From Chitinophaga ginsengisoli (GTDB taxonomy: Bacteria > Bacteroidota > Bacteroidia > Chitinophagales > Chitinophagaceae): a stretch of DNA of 64,000 nucleotides. The position numbers and the translations under genes were made by a program. The notes below the pieces were generated by a model, which searched no databases, was not told the DNA's origin, and worked only from the letters and a program-made list of their open reading frames with translations. Shown piece after piece: positions 52,307 to 60,900 of this stretch; the stretch's first letter is position 1; every line of letters begins with the position of its first letter. The DNA lies in contig NZ_PYGK01000008.1 of the NCBI RefSeq assembly GCF_003014595.1, positions 273,882 to 337,881 of the forward strand. Direction: 5' to 3'.

Positions 52307-53225
52307 AAACAAGATATCCGTCAGTCTGTATAGTTCCTTTATAGGTTGCTAACATCTTAGCAGGACCTTCTTTATTGCGCCCTTCCTGATAGTCGAAAAC
52401 TACAAGTTTATTGATGCTATCCTGATATGCCCAAAAGAAGCCTCTGTGAGTCTTGCCCTTCTTGTCTTTATCCAGAACTGGCATTGGAGTCTCATCACAC
52501 TGGATATAATCAGCGCTCAACACATGACTGACTAACGATTCGTAAAGAGGCGTGATCAGATTAGCAGCGGCACTGACCCAGTCAGTTAAAGTAGAATATG
52601 GAAGTTTTACGCCAGCGCGTTCGAAGCGCTGCATCTGACGATGGAGAGGCAAGTGATCCACGAACTTATCGATGATCATCTGTGCTAACAGGCTTGATCC
52701 TGCAATGCATTTAGGCAATGGCATATTGGGCAACGGAGCTGTGATAATGTTAGACGCTGTGGCATCTGATTCCGGCGCCAGATATTTGTAACGAATATAT
52801 TTTTTGACGTACAGTTCTGCTGCTTTATATTCCAATACTTCTGTTTCCAGTTGCCCTATTTTCTTACTTCCTGGTGGAATATGAGCAGGTTCAATAATGA
52901 TTTCTTCCCTACGCAGGTGATCGGGCAATTTGTTTCTGCCAGGATGTGAAGACGGTTCGGTATTGACCTTGGAGCGTGTGTATGTGATTCTTTGAGCTGC
53001 AATAACATTACTGGTAAATGTCTGCTCAGGTTGGATGTCAAGTGACAGCTGTTGCGGTGGGACATCATTAGACATGAACTTCTCATGACGGCTTCCGAAA
53101 ATCATTTTCTTCAATACAGCCAACTCATGCTTTAACTGACCGATAGTTTGTTCGGCCTGTTCATAACGTTGCTTATAATCAATGTTGGGGTTTGACTGCA
53201 TTGCGAGTGCAATGATAGTAAACAC
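52307..53225 (-). pseudogene. tnpC: IS66 transposase TnpC, 5' exon
   Basis: This is the first ~306 codons (GTG start at 53225, or ATG at 53201). They include a coiled-coil start (YEQAEQTIGQLKHELAVLKK), an IS66 zinc-finger region without clear Cys (PGRNKLPDHLRREEIIIEPA) and the first two catalytic Asp (YIQCDETPMPVL; TIQTDGY). Unspliced, it ends three codons into the intron (CAT-stop). It depends on the intron for full-length product. Confidence 0.88.
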
Positions 53226-53250
53226 TCTTGTAAATAATGTTAGCGCGATG

Positions 53251-53613
53251 TTAACGTACTGATGTTTGTTGGCCGTACCTCTTTCGATAATGAACTTTTT
53301 GGAGACTGATGCCCTGTAGAATCAATACCAGCTGACTGTAAGTAATTACCACATGTCTTTGGTCGTGGAGGAACACCGGCAATTCAAAGGTACCCGCCTC
53401 CAGGCGCTTATGGAATATAGCAAATCCATCTCCCTGCCAGACCAGCAATTTAATTTGATTACGCCGGTTATTTAAAAACATGAACACATCTCTGGAAAGC
53501 GGGTCTGTGCCTATTTGTTCTTTGACAATGGCAGCCAGTTTATAGAAGCTTTTATTGATATTGATGGGTTCACGATACAAGAAATATCGGCAATCGGGGC
53601 TTAGTGTAATCAT
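53251..53613 (-). CDS. tnpB: IS66 accessory protein TnpB (element no. 1)
   Basis: This 120-residue protein has the IS66 Orf2 family pattern: DPLSRDVFMFLNNRRNQIKL, LVWQGDGFAIFHKRLEAGTF and a final strand region. TnpB is needed for IS66 transposition, but its biochemical role is unclear. The start codon overlaps the stop of the tnpA remnant (ATGA), and tnpC begins 25 bp after its stop. It looks complete. Confidence 0.9.
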   Translation of the reverse strand: MITLSPDCRYFLYREPININKSFYKLAAIVKEQIGTDPLSRDVFMFLNNRRNQIKLLVWQGDGFAIFHKRLEAGTFELPVFLHDQRHVVITYSQLVLILQGISLQKVHYRKRYGQQTSVR

Positions 53614-53690
53614 TTTGATATCCCCAGCAACTCTTTTAAGAAAGCGGAAGACACTTGCTGATTGATCACAAGTCGACTGTTATGTAATGA
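53610..53690 (-). pseudogene. IS66 tnpA 3' remnant (element no. 1)
   Basis: The minus-strand frame reads (HN)SRLVINQQVSSAFLKELLGI, then SK and a TGA that overlaps the tnpB ATG in the way usual for IS66 operons. The 5' part has been removed, apparently by the adjoining second IS66 element. How far left-hand coding extends beyond 53690 is unclear. Confidence 0.6.
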
Positions 53691-53743
53691 TTCGGTTCTC
53701 GGCATCGATGAACTAATCAAGCCAGACCCTACCTTTGCATCGG

Positions 53744-55501
53744 TTATTTCTTCTTCCAGTTGTGAGGTAGTAAGTGGATCAACTGATTGGCAGGGCAGTC
53801 ATGCAGACGATCGTATATATCGCATAGGTATGTAAATGGATCAATGTCATTAAGGTGGCATGATTCAATCAGAGAATAAAATAAAGCAACCCGCTCGGCT
53901 CCATGTTCATTGCCTGCGAACATTGAGTTCTTGCGGAAGATGGTTACAGGACGGATTACTCTCTCCACACCATTGTTGTCAGGGTCGATATATCCATTTT
54001 CGGCAAATGCTTTTAGGCGAGGCCATTGCCCTAGTGCATAATTGACTGCTTTAAAAATAGGAGTTCCTGGCAAATGATCCTGGTTTTTCTGTTCCAATAG
54101 CCATGATTTGATTTTATCCAGGAAGGGAACAGTATATTTCCGCCGAAGTTGTAGGCGCTGGTCAGGAGTTAATTTATTCCTGTCAGCATAAGCTTCTATC
54201 CGGTAGATGACATTGAATAATGTCAATACCGGAGCTACGAGTTTTTTATCATATTTTTCAGCCTTCTTAAAACCACGGCGGATATGTACCAGGCAACTCA
54301 TCATCGTGACCTGATCATTATTTTTGAAGGCAGCAGTGTATGACCCCAGACCATCAGTCTGAAGTATACCTTTAAAATCTTTCAGCACTTCTCCCGGTAT
54401 ATGTTGGCTTCGGGATGGGTTAAATTCAAACAATACTAACTTATGTTCTGGGGAGAGGAACACCCATAACCAGCCATTAGAGGGTTTTCCTTTGCCTACA
54501 TCACTTAAATATTTAAGCTTGGTCTCATCAGCCTTGATATATGTTGACTGCATGATCACTTTCCGCAGGCATCGCAACAGCCGTTGTAACTTCTTATAGG
54601 CGACCTCTTCCCATCCGTCGACTGTCGATGCTGCAAAGTCTACACCTGTGGTGTTTTTAATAAATCTCAGTTGACGGTAATATGGATCTCCATATCCAAA
54701 ACGGCGGCTATGCAGGTGAGCAAGTAATCTGTTCCCAACAGTACCTTTTTCTACCATCCGTGGTTTTACGGGCTCACAGATAATCTTACTCTCCTCATTG
54801 ATATACTGTAGGTGCTCTTGCTGTACTTTAATAATTTTGCCTGGTTGGTAATCATAATAGGTGGTTACCTTTTTACCCATTGGCTTGAGACCCGTTTTAT
54901 CACCACTGATATCAATAGTTTCAGTTTGAACTTCCAGCCATGATGGTTGTACTCTTCTTCCAATATGAGCCTTGTATCTTTTCTTCTTCCGGTTGCCTTT
55001 GATTATTTCCTGATTTGCCTGGTGTATATCCGCAGGAGTTACAGCAATGCTAATGATCTCCTCTATTTCCTGCGTATCAAACTCACTACCCAAAGTTTGT
55101 TGGATGGCAACATTAATAAGTGATGATTCAGGAACAAATTTCTCCGATTTCTTTCCCATCAGCATATCGCAAAACTCCTGCAACTGAACTTCCTTACGCA
55201 GACCTGCTTCCGCCTTATCTCTCATATCTGCATTGGCCTTCTCAAGGATCAAAATCCGCTCCTCCAGTTCTTTGATTACCTGCTCTCTGTCCAGCATGAT
55301 TTCATGCGCCTGATGAAGATACCTGTTCAATTTGATGCATTCTTCCTTCTTTGCTTCCAGCTGGTTAGTCAGGTCATATATGATTTTTCCGAAGGTAATC
55401 CGCTCCCGCATGAGCGATTCTGACAGCTCGGTGTTTGCCCCTGTCAATGTGGAGATTTGTTGTAAAGCGTCTGTTATGGAGGTAATTAATTCGGGGCGCA
55501 C
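53744..55501 (-). CDS. tnpC: IS66 family transposase TnpC (element no. 2)
   Basis: This 585-residue transposase starts at a GTG codon. It has a coiled coil (residues ~45-110), then the conserved IS66 core with catalytic Asp in YIKADETKLKYL, Asp in GILQTDGLGSYT and Glu in NNGVERVIRPVTIF. The mini C-terminal IS66 segment ends NQLIHLLPHNWKKK. It is intact and only distantly related to the TnpC of element no. 1, so the two IS66 elements are different families' members rather than recent copies. Confidence 0.92.
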   Translation of the reverse strand: MRPELITSITDALQQISTLTGANTELSESLMRERITFGKIIYDLTNQLEAKKEECIKLNRYLHQAHEIMLDREQVIKELEERILILEKANADMRDKAEAGLRKEVQLQEFCDMLMGKKSEKFVPESSLINVAIQQTLGSEFDTQEIEEIISIAVTPADIHQANQEIIKGNRKKKRYKAHIGRRVQPSWLEVQTETIDISGDKTGLKPMGKKVTTYYDYQPGKIIKVQQEHLQYINEESKIICEPVKPRMVEKGTVGNRLLAHLHSRRFGYGDPYYRQLRFIKNTTGVDFAASTVDGWEEVAYKKLQRLLRCLRKVIMQSTYIKADETKLKYLSDVGKGKPSNGWLWVFLSPEHKLVLFEFNPSRSQHIPGEVLKDFKGILQTDGLGSYTAAFKNNDQVTMMSCLVHIRRGFKKAEKYDKKLVAPVLTLFNVIYRIEAYADRNKLTPDQRLQLRRKYTVPFLDKIKSWLLEQKNQDHLPGTPIFKAVNYALGQWPRLKAFAENGYIDPDNNGVERVIRPVTIFRKNSMFAGNEHGAERVALFYSLIESCHLNDIDPFTYLCDIYDRLHDCPANQLIHLLPHNWKKK

Positions 55502-55543
55502 TGCGTTGTAGTCGTGGTTACGGCTATATAAACGCAGATGATA

Positions 55544-55909
55544 TTATAATGGTTTGGTTACAGCAACATTTTTTCGCTCATATCTTTTCCTGTACCTGAT
55601 TTCAACACCTTCCAGGATCAGCATTACATCCTTCTTTTCCAGTATAACTGATCGTGTAGCCTGATCATACACCGGTGTCCCAAATGTACCCTGCGCTAAT
55701 CTTTTATGATATAGTGCGTGGCCATCACCTTCAAAAACCAACATTTTGACCTGCGTGCGTCTACCATTGAAGAAAAGATAGATCACTCCACGGTTCAATG
55801 GATCCTGGTCCATCATATTCCGCACGATCCCGGATAATCCGTTTATGCCCATCCGCATATCAGTATGATGGGTGTACAAATAAAAATTATAACCTGCAAG
55901 AGACAACAT
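55544..55909 (-). CDS. tnpB: IS66 accessory protein TnpB (element no. 2)
   Basis: This 121-residue IS66 Orf2 protein shows HHTDMRMGINGLSGIVRNMM, DPLNRGVIYLFFNGRRTQVK and LVFEGDGHALYHKRLAQGTF. It is complete. It lies 3 bp downstream of tnpA and 42 bp upstream of tnpC in the same operon. Confidence 0.9.
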   Translation of the reverse strand: MLSLAGYNFYLYTHHTDMRMGINGLSGIVRNMMDQDPLNRGVIYLFFNGRRTQVKMLVFEGDGHALYHKRLAQGTFGTPVYDQATRSVILEKKDVMLILEGVEIRYRKRYERKNVAVTKPL

Positions 55910-55912
55910 GGA

Positions 55913-56239
55913 TCAACGATTTATCAGCTTGAGTAAATATTCTGCAGGAACAGGCTGGTAGATCTTTATGCCCATCAGTTCAGCAAACAGAGGTTGACAC
56001 TCACCTGGAATACTGATCGATTCAATATTGATGGGTAAAATGGATGGCTTGCTTAATACCGCCGTATCGGTTTTTCTATATTTGCGAAGCCAGTAGTAAA
56101 AGGTCTTCTCTTTGATCTTATTAGCTGCGCAATATTGTGCAACTGTTTTGCCAGATGCAGGATACCCGCTGACAATCTCCTTCATTCTGTCTGCCTTGGT
56201 GGCGAGATGTTCATTCCTTTTAACAATGGTCTTTTGCAT
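55913..56239 (-). CDS. tnpA: IS66 TnpA-like helix-turn-helix protein (element no. 2)
   Basis: This 108-residue protein carries an IS66/IS3-type HTH: RMKEIVSGYPASGKTVAQYC followed by AANKIKEKTFYYWLRKYRK. It probably binds the element ends or helps TnpC. It is complete and lies directly upstream of tnpB. Confidence 0.82.
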   Translation of the reverse strand: MQKTIVKRNEHLATKADRMKEIVSGYPASGKTVAQYCAANKIKEKTFYYWLRKYRKTDTAVLSKPSILPINIESISIPGECQPLFAELMGIKIYQPVPAEYLLKLINR

Positions 56240-56289
56240 AAAATTGTTTTTTGCAAAAGTCTGCCGTTTTTAATTCACTTCGGGAATGG

Positions 56290-56595
56290 TCAGCTCCGAA
56301 TCATTACACTGTTATCTGGCAGCAGATACTCTGCAAATGGGGTCGAATAGGTCGATTTCTCAGGAATAAGCGCAACAAACGATGGTGCTTTAACTATCCC
56401 GGATTTACGTTTTCTTCCCATGTCAAACTGTTTAATCCAGGTCTTCAAACCAGACACCGATATACCTTTTTGCTCGCAAAACTCTTTCATCTTTAGAGAA
56501 CTCTGTTGCCACTCAGATAGCAATCGCTTCTTTTCAGTAACAGATATCCGGGGCTTGGGAGATCCCTTGCCGACACTTGATATTGATTGGTCCAT
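56290..56595 (-). CDS. Second TnpA-like helix-turn-helix protein (element no. 2)
   Basis: This 101-residue basic protein has an HTH of the same kind as TnpA (RLLSEWQQSSLKMKEFCEQK then GISVSGLKTWIKQF). It ends in FAEYLLPDNSVMIRS, typical of IS66 Orf1 C-termini. Two Orf1-like genes in one element suggest a duplicated or divergent regulatory protein. It leads the IS66 operon, 50 bp before tnpA. Confidence 0.75.
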   Translation of the reverse strand: MDQSISSVGKGSPKPRISVTEKKRLLSEWQQSSLKMKEFCEQKGISVSGLKTWIKQFDMGRKRKSGIVKAPSFVALIPEKSTYSTPFAEYLLPDNSVMIRS

Positions 56596-56812
56596 GTTCC
56601 AAAACTACAACCAATAAATACTATCGGAAAGATGCACTTGGACGTAGGGATACAGGAAACTGAAAAGTAACTAGTCCGATTTTACCTATTTTTGTTTTAA
56701 ATAATACATCTTCCACAAAAAGTATGGGAGGCCTGCCTTCGGCAGGAATTAAGTTTTGTCAAAGCGGGTGGTCAAGATACCGTTCCGCTGGTCAGCATCT
56801 CCGGAATACACA

Positions 56813-57410
56813 CTCTAACATTGTAATTGCAATCTGCCGGGGAGTATCAAAATAAATATTGCATAAATTCCTATCGTGAATTTCGGTTACAATATTATCT
56901 AGATCACTCGCTATTTCTAAAGCTTCTGTATAAGTCAATTTATAATCAACCCCTGTAACTCCATATTTTTTTTGCGTTACAACTTAAAAACATTCCTGGA
57001 ATTCCCATGAGGTCCTTCTCTATATTTTCCAGCTTCATAGTAGTTCCGTCAGGAAAATAAAAGTTGCCCCTATCATTATGGCCTATGATCGTAAAACCTA
57101 TTCTCGGAAGATACTCATCATAATTATCTTCATTTCCTTTGCTCATAATATATTTCATTATTATTCCTAAATCAGATGATTTCTTAATGATATAGACATT
57201 CTTTAAGTCTTCATGCTGATTCAATAAGGTAACAATGTTACCCAATTCACCTATTCCCGGTTTCCTTTTAAAAATATTAAAAAACTCCTCTTCATTGGCA
57301 GGCATACTGAGAAGCATAATTGTATTGGGCCTATCAAAAAGAGTTAATTTCTGCCCATATGTAAAATCAATTAACAGAATGGCTAAAAATGCTATAAATA
57401 CCGCTTTCAT
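56813..57410 (-). pseudogene. Secreted caspase/CHAT-like His-Cys protein gene: 5' part, frameshifted and interrupted
   Basis: The gene starts at the ATG at 57410 with a signal peptide (MKAVFIAFLAILLIDFTYGQ). A ~125-residue domain follows, ending in a likely catalytic pair: His111 in GFTIIGHNDRGNFYFPDG and Cys144 in GMFLSCNAKK. This spacing and the LSCNA strand resemble caspase-like/CHAT folds. At an eight-base A run (T run on the plus strand, ~56966-56973) the frame is lost, giving a stop at 56946. Shifting by one base restores YGVTGVDYKLTYTEALEIAS ... RQIAITMLE up to the IS21 end. Dropping one A and the insertion gives a continuous 741-nt frame with the piece at 48756-48899. Confidence 0.78.
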
Positions 57411-57807
57411 AAAAAGCCGCGACCAGAATAAATGTAGTTGGGGTCATACATTAGATTTAAGTTGGAAGATTATATTTAACCCTATTGCATACTAGATATG
57501 TAGTATAAGGCCACCAAGGTGTTCATTGACAATTATCAATAACTACAACAACATAAGAATATGCTTTTTGAAGACTAGTCCTTGGAGGTGAAGTTGCGCA
57601 AACATTAAACAATTAACAATACCAACTAGTTTGTATTTTTCACTTCTCTTTTATCCAATTCAAAATAGGTTCGATTTTCATCTATTTAATTTTTCTAGCA
57701 AGACCTTTATTCCCATCATAAACAAAAGCATTTTGAATATAAAATTTATGTTATAAGCAGTTTAAATTGTTTTATAACCAATTTAAACTGCTTATAATCA
57801 ATATTAT
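57411..57807. other. Intergenic region with an 18-bp inverted repeat
   Basis: No gene is seen in about 400 bp of AT-rich DNA. It presumably includes the promoter of the broken secreted-protein gene. The notable element is the inverted repeat at 57751-57797, next to the att-like sequence. Confidence 0.45.
57751..57797. repeat. 18-bp perfect inverted repeat, 11-nt spacer
   Basis: TTATAAGCAGTTTAAATT at 57751-57768 is exactly complementary to 57780-57797. The arm ends 10 bp before the att-like repeat at 57808. There is no T-run, so a terminator is less likely than a protein-binding or recombination-related site. Confidence 0.85.
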
Positions 57808-57838
57808 TTGGTTCGCAAACATTCCGCTACTGGGCACT
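57808..57838 (+). repeat. att-like direct repeat, left copy (resembles tRNA 3' end)
   Basis: This 31-bp sequence starts TTGGTTCG and ends CCGCTACTGGGCACT. It matches the copy at 63810-63840 at 27 of 31 positions without gaps, with the first 8 and last 15 bases identical. The ends resemble the T-arm and acceptor of the tRNA-Leu at 34646 (GGTTCGA ... CTGGGCAC). Like that tRNA it is followed by a terminator hairpin. Confidence 0.7.
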
Positions 57839-57843
57839 TGGCG

Positions 57844-57876
57844 AAAAGCCGGAGAGAATTCTCTTCGGCTTTTTTA
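57844..57876 (+). terminator. Terminator hairpin after the left att-like repeat
   Basis: AAAAGCCGGAGAG pairs (one G-T) with CTCTTCGGCTTTT around AATT, followed by T-rich sequence. Since its complement also has a T-run, it can stop the caspase-like gene on the minus strand, whose stop lies ~50 bp away. Confidence 0.82.
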
Positions 57877-57924
57877 TGTATATATCCCTCTTAGGCTAGC
57901 GCGATCAGTACAGTAAAACTATAA

Positions 57925-60900
57925 CTAACACTTCCGAGGAAACAAATCCGCTACATTAATCATAACTATTCCCTGTACAGTATGTATAAACAATCCTCCC
58001 TTAACACCCTGTAAAATTTTCAGAATAATTGACCGCAGTTCTATAGTGTAAAATCCTTCTAATTCTACACTCCAAAATTTTAGTGTACCAGCGGTATCTC
58101 CAGAGATAATAAAACTGTTAACTCCCTGGTCAAAAAATAAAAGTGCTGTAATTTTAACCGGATGCGCATTAGCTAACTCATAGACTATTTGTCCGGTTTC
58201 AAAATTAAAAATAGTTATATGGCCGTATTCAGAAGCCGAAACCAATATTTTCCTATTCCCCCAATCGCCAGAAACCAGGCATTCAATATATTCACCATCA
58301 TTTCCAAATGTATACCATGACGCTAAATATGATTCGAACGTAATGATATCCTCATAATCCCCAACATTGACCATTCCATATTTACTTGAGAACGCAATCC
58401 GAAGTTTATTATTAAAAACCATCCCTGTAAGACCTTCTATAGTTTTGTCCTCCTGACCTGAAATTAACCTAAATTGATCATTAGCCGGAATTTCTTCGCT
58501 GGTTGTAATATTCCATATGCGAACAGACCAGACATGGTTTTCCTTGACAGCTGCAAGCAATATCTGTTGCCCATCTCTTTTAAGTATGAAAATAGTTTGT
58601 ATAAATTCTGCTTGAAACAACTTCCTATAATTAGATAGTTTAGCATTATCTTGATTAATATCTATTAGACCTAAATGAGAGTTGTCTGTCACACAAATTA
58701 ATTTCTCCTCATTTGTAGTAATAGCTAATGATGTTATCCGCCCTTCCAGGGGAATAGCAAATTTTTCTAAAACCAAGCCTGTAGATACATCAATTAGATT
58801 TATACCATTAGAGCGACTACCTCCATAAACTACTGAGAATCTTTTCAATTTAACAGCAATAGTTGTGATTTTATCATCTTCAAGCTGCGTGGATGAAAAA
58901 GCCATCTTGCTACCCTGAATTGAAGCAATATCCCAAAGATGCAAAAAAGTTCCATTGTCATCTTTTGTAAGTAGCTTCTCTCTTCCTGAAAGTTGAATAA
59001 CCCTATATGAATTACCATATATTCTTATCCCAGGATACCATTGTCGATCGCTAGCTATAATGCTACGCGATTCCGAATCGTAATTAATCGTAGAGCTATA
59101 CAATTCTCCCATATATATTGACAACAGAATAGATTTCCCTTCATTTGCAGATATCCATGAATATGCAGTAGTATATTCATCTCTAAATAATACATTCCTG
59201 GCTTTAAGATCCCATATCTCTGTTGGCCCCCAACTATCCTGAGACACTACAGCCATTGTTGAATTGTATATATTTAATACCTGGAAGTCTAGAAATACAC
59301 CTCTATTATCAGAAGGATTATGCCAGACTGTAGAAAAATCTTCCAGCGAAAACAAGTATATATTACAATTTGATCCATCTTTCTCAATGTTGAGATGGTC
59401 CCCAACAGTTAACAAAAATTTCTCCTGTCCTAACTGCACACAATCCATATTATAAGCCTTGGTTTCCATTATCTCATCCCGCTGCATTACTAATGCTAAA
59501 TCAGGTAATGTCCGCATAACTAAACTAGCGGGTTCCTGGTAAAGGATACAAACATTTTCTCCTTTCCTTTTAGTAACCTCCATTAACCGTACCTTTCCAC
59601 CGCTTTGGGTCGTATTAACCCACTGGGAATTCAAATTAATGGTCTTGACAAGCCCATCCAACCATGCAAGCACCAACAACAAACCAGAATCATGTTCTGA
59701 GAAACAAAGGGCTCTTGCACCTTTGTTTGTACTCGTATCCCATTCATATGTTTTGTCATAAGTCTCCAGGTTCCAAATCTCCACCACCCCACGTTCACGA
59801 CAAACTGCCACCACATTTTGTCCCTCCCATTTACCATGAGCTATTGCAGTAATATTGGATTTGCCATGCGCAATTTCATGACTGGAAAATTGAGGATTCC
59901 ATATCGCCCAATTTACCCGCCATGGGGTCTTTAATACTTTCCACGCATCATGAATTATTAAATCACACTGTCCATATTTCCAGGAATTCAATTTTAGATA
60001 AACCGCGGCCTCTGATAAATCTTTATTCCTGATATGATGTATCGAACTTTGATACACATTCGCTAGAATAGGATCAATCTGATTGCTTTGCGATAATAGT
60101 ATTGCATGCAGCTTGATAGGATTAGCATATAGCAAGAAAAGGGGATCTATAACCAGGCGTTCCAGGTCGCCGCTAATAGCTGCATGATCGGGTAAGTAAT
60201 TGAGCAAATAAGGATGAGCTAATCGCCAGTCGTGATTATTCTCTTGAGCAGGGAGCAAAGGAACCGTATTTATCAACGCGTTTACAATTATCGTGTGTGC
60301 TTTCCTTTCACTTATTTCACCCCTAAGGTATTCCCTCATTGCTTCATGATACAGTTTAAAAACTGACCTATTGTTCTCTAGTACTTCTAGGATGAATGCA
60401 CCTGCATTCTCTATCACCCAGCGAATATCCTCATCCTTGTATTGTATCTCAGAAAATACATTTACCAATGTAAGCCAGATCTGATCCCAGGGAATACCAT
60501 TTCCTTGAGCCCATGCCAATGGAAGTAAAATGTCTCTCACTCTTTTCTCCTGCTCATTAAAACTTTTTAAGTACAAGGTAAATGCCTGGTTCACTGTAGA
60601 AGGATACTCAAAAGCCTGTTTATTGAATACCTCTAAATCTGCATCTCCCGTTAAAAAGGCTGCAGTCGCCAAACGTCCGATCAGAAAATTAGGATAAGCT
60701 TTAGCAGTTATCATACTTGCGGCCTGCAACCGCTCTTTATCGCTAGAAATTCCAACCAACCGCTTTAATACATATTGCTCAAATTCCGCTTGATTAATGT
60801 AATCTCCATCATCTGTACTAATGATTTCAAAATCAGCACGCGTTTTCCAAATAGTATCTGGTCGCGAGCCTATGATCAATTTGACATTCGGCAATTTACT

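Larger units (their letters stand above)
49235..53683 (-). mobile_element. IS66-family element no. 1, truncated and split by a group II intron
   Basis: The left end is proposed at GTAAGACGGG (49235), matching the usual GTAA start of IS66 termini, 21 bp beyond the tnpC stop. It contains tnpC in two exons, tnpB, and only the last part of a tnpA. The right end is missing, replaced by IS66 element no. 2. It cannot transpose by itself. The exact right edge is uncertain by some tens of bases. Confidence 0.7.
53684..56685 (-). mobile_element. IS66-family element no. 2, gene-complete
   Basis: It contains four minus-strand genes in IS66 order: a HTH protein, tnpA, tnpB and tnpC. Ends are tentative. 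GTAATGATTCGG at 53684 and TTAC at 56682-56685 (complement GTAAAATCGG) would give IS66-type GTAA termini. Both ends also carry CCCTAC and GCATC about 40 bp inside. I could not find the expected 8-bp target duplication, which suggests that a deletion followed insertion. The proteins look intact, so it could supply transposase to the broken copy. Confidence 0.6.
48906..56812 (-). mobile_element. IS21-family element remnant enclosing two IS66 elements and a group II intron
   Basis: The outer ends are inverted. The left end begins TGTGTATTACGC at 48906 and the right end finishes GGAATACACA at 56812, whose complement begins TGTGTATTCCGG. Both ends carry inward TGACCA and ATCTTGACCACC repeats at matching distances, as is typical of IS21 multiple terminal repeats. 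A 6-bp direct target duplication CTCTAA flanks it (48900-48905 and 56813-56818). The istA/istB genes are gone except for a short istA-like start at 49147. Their place is taken by IS66 insertions, so the element itself cannot move. Confidence 0.82.

Noticed and set aside
53684..56685. 8-bp target duplication for IS66 element no. 2
   Set aside because: Bases flanking the proposed ends (ACTGTTAT and CTATTTTT) do not match, so no duplication is claimed and the ends stay tentative.
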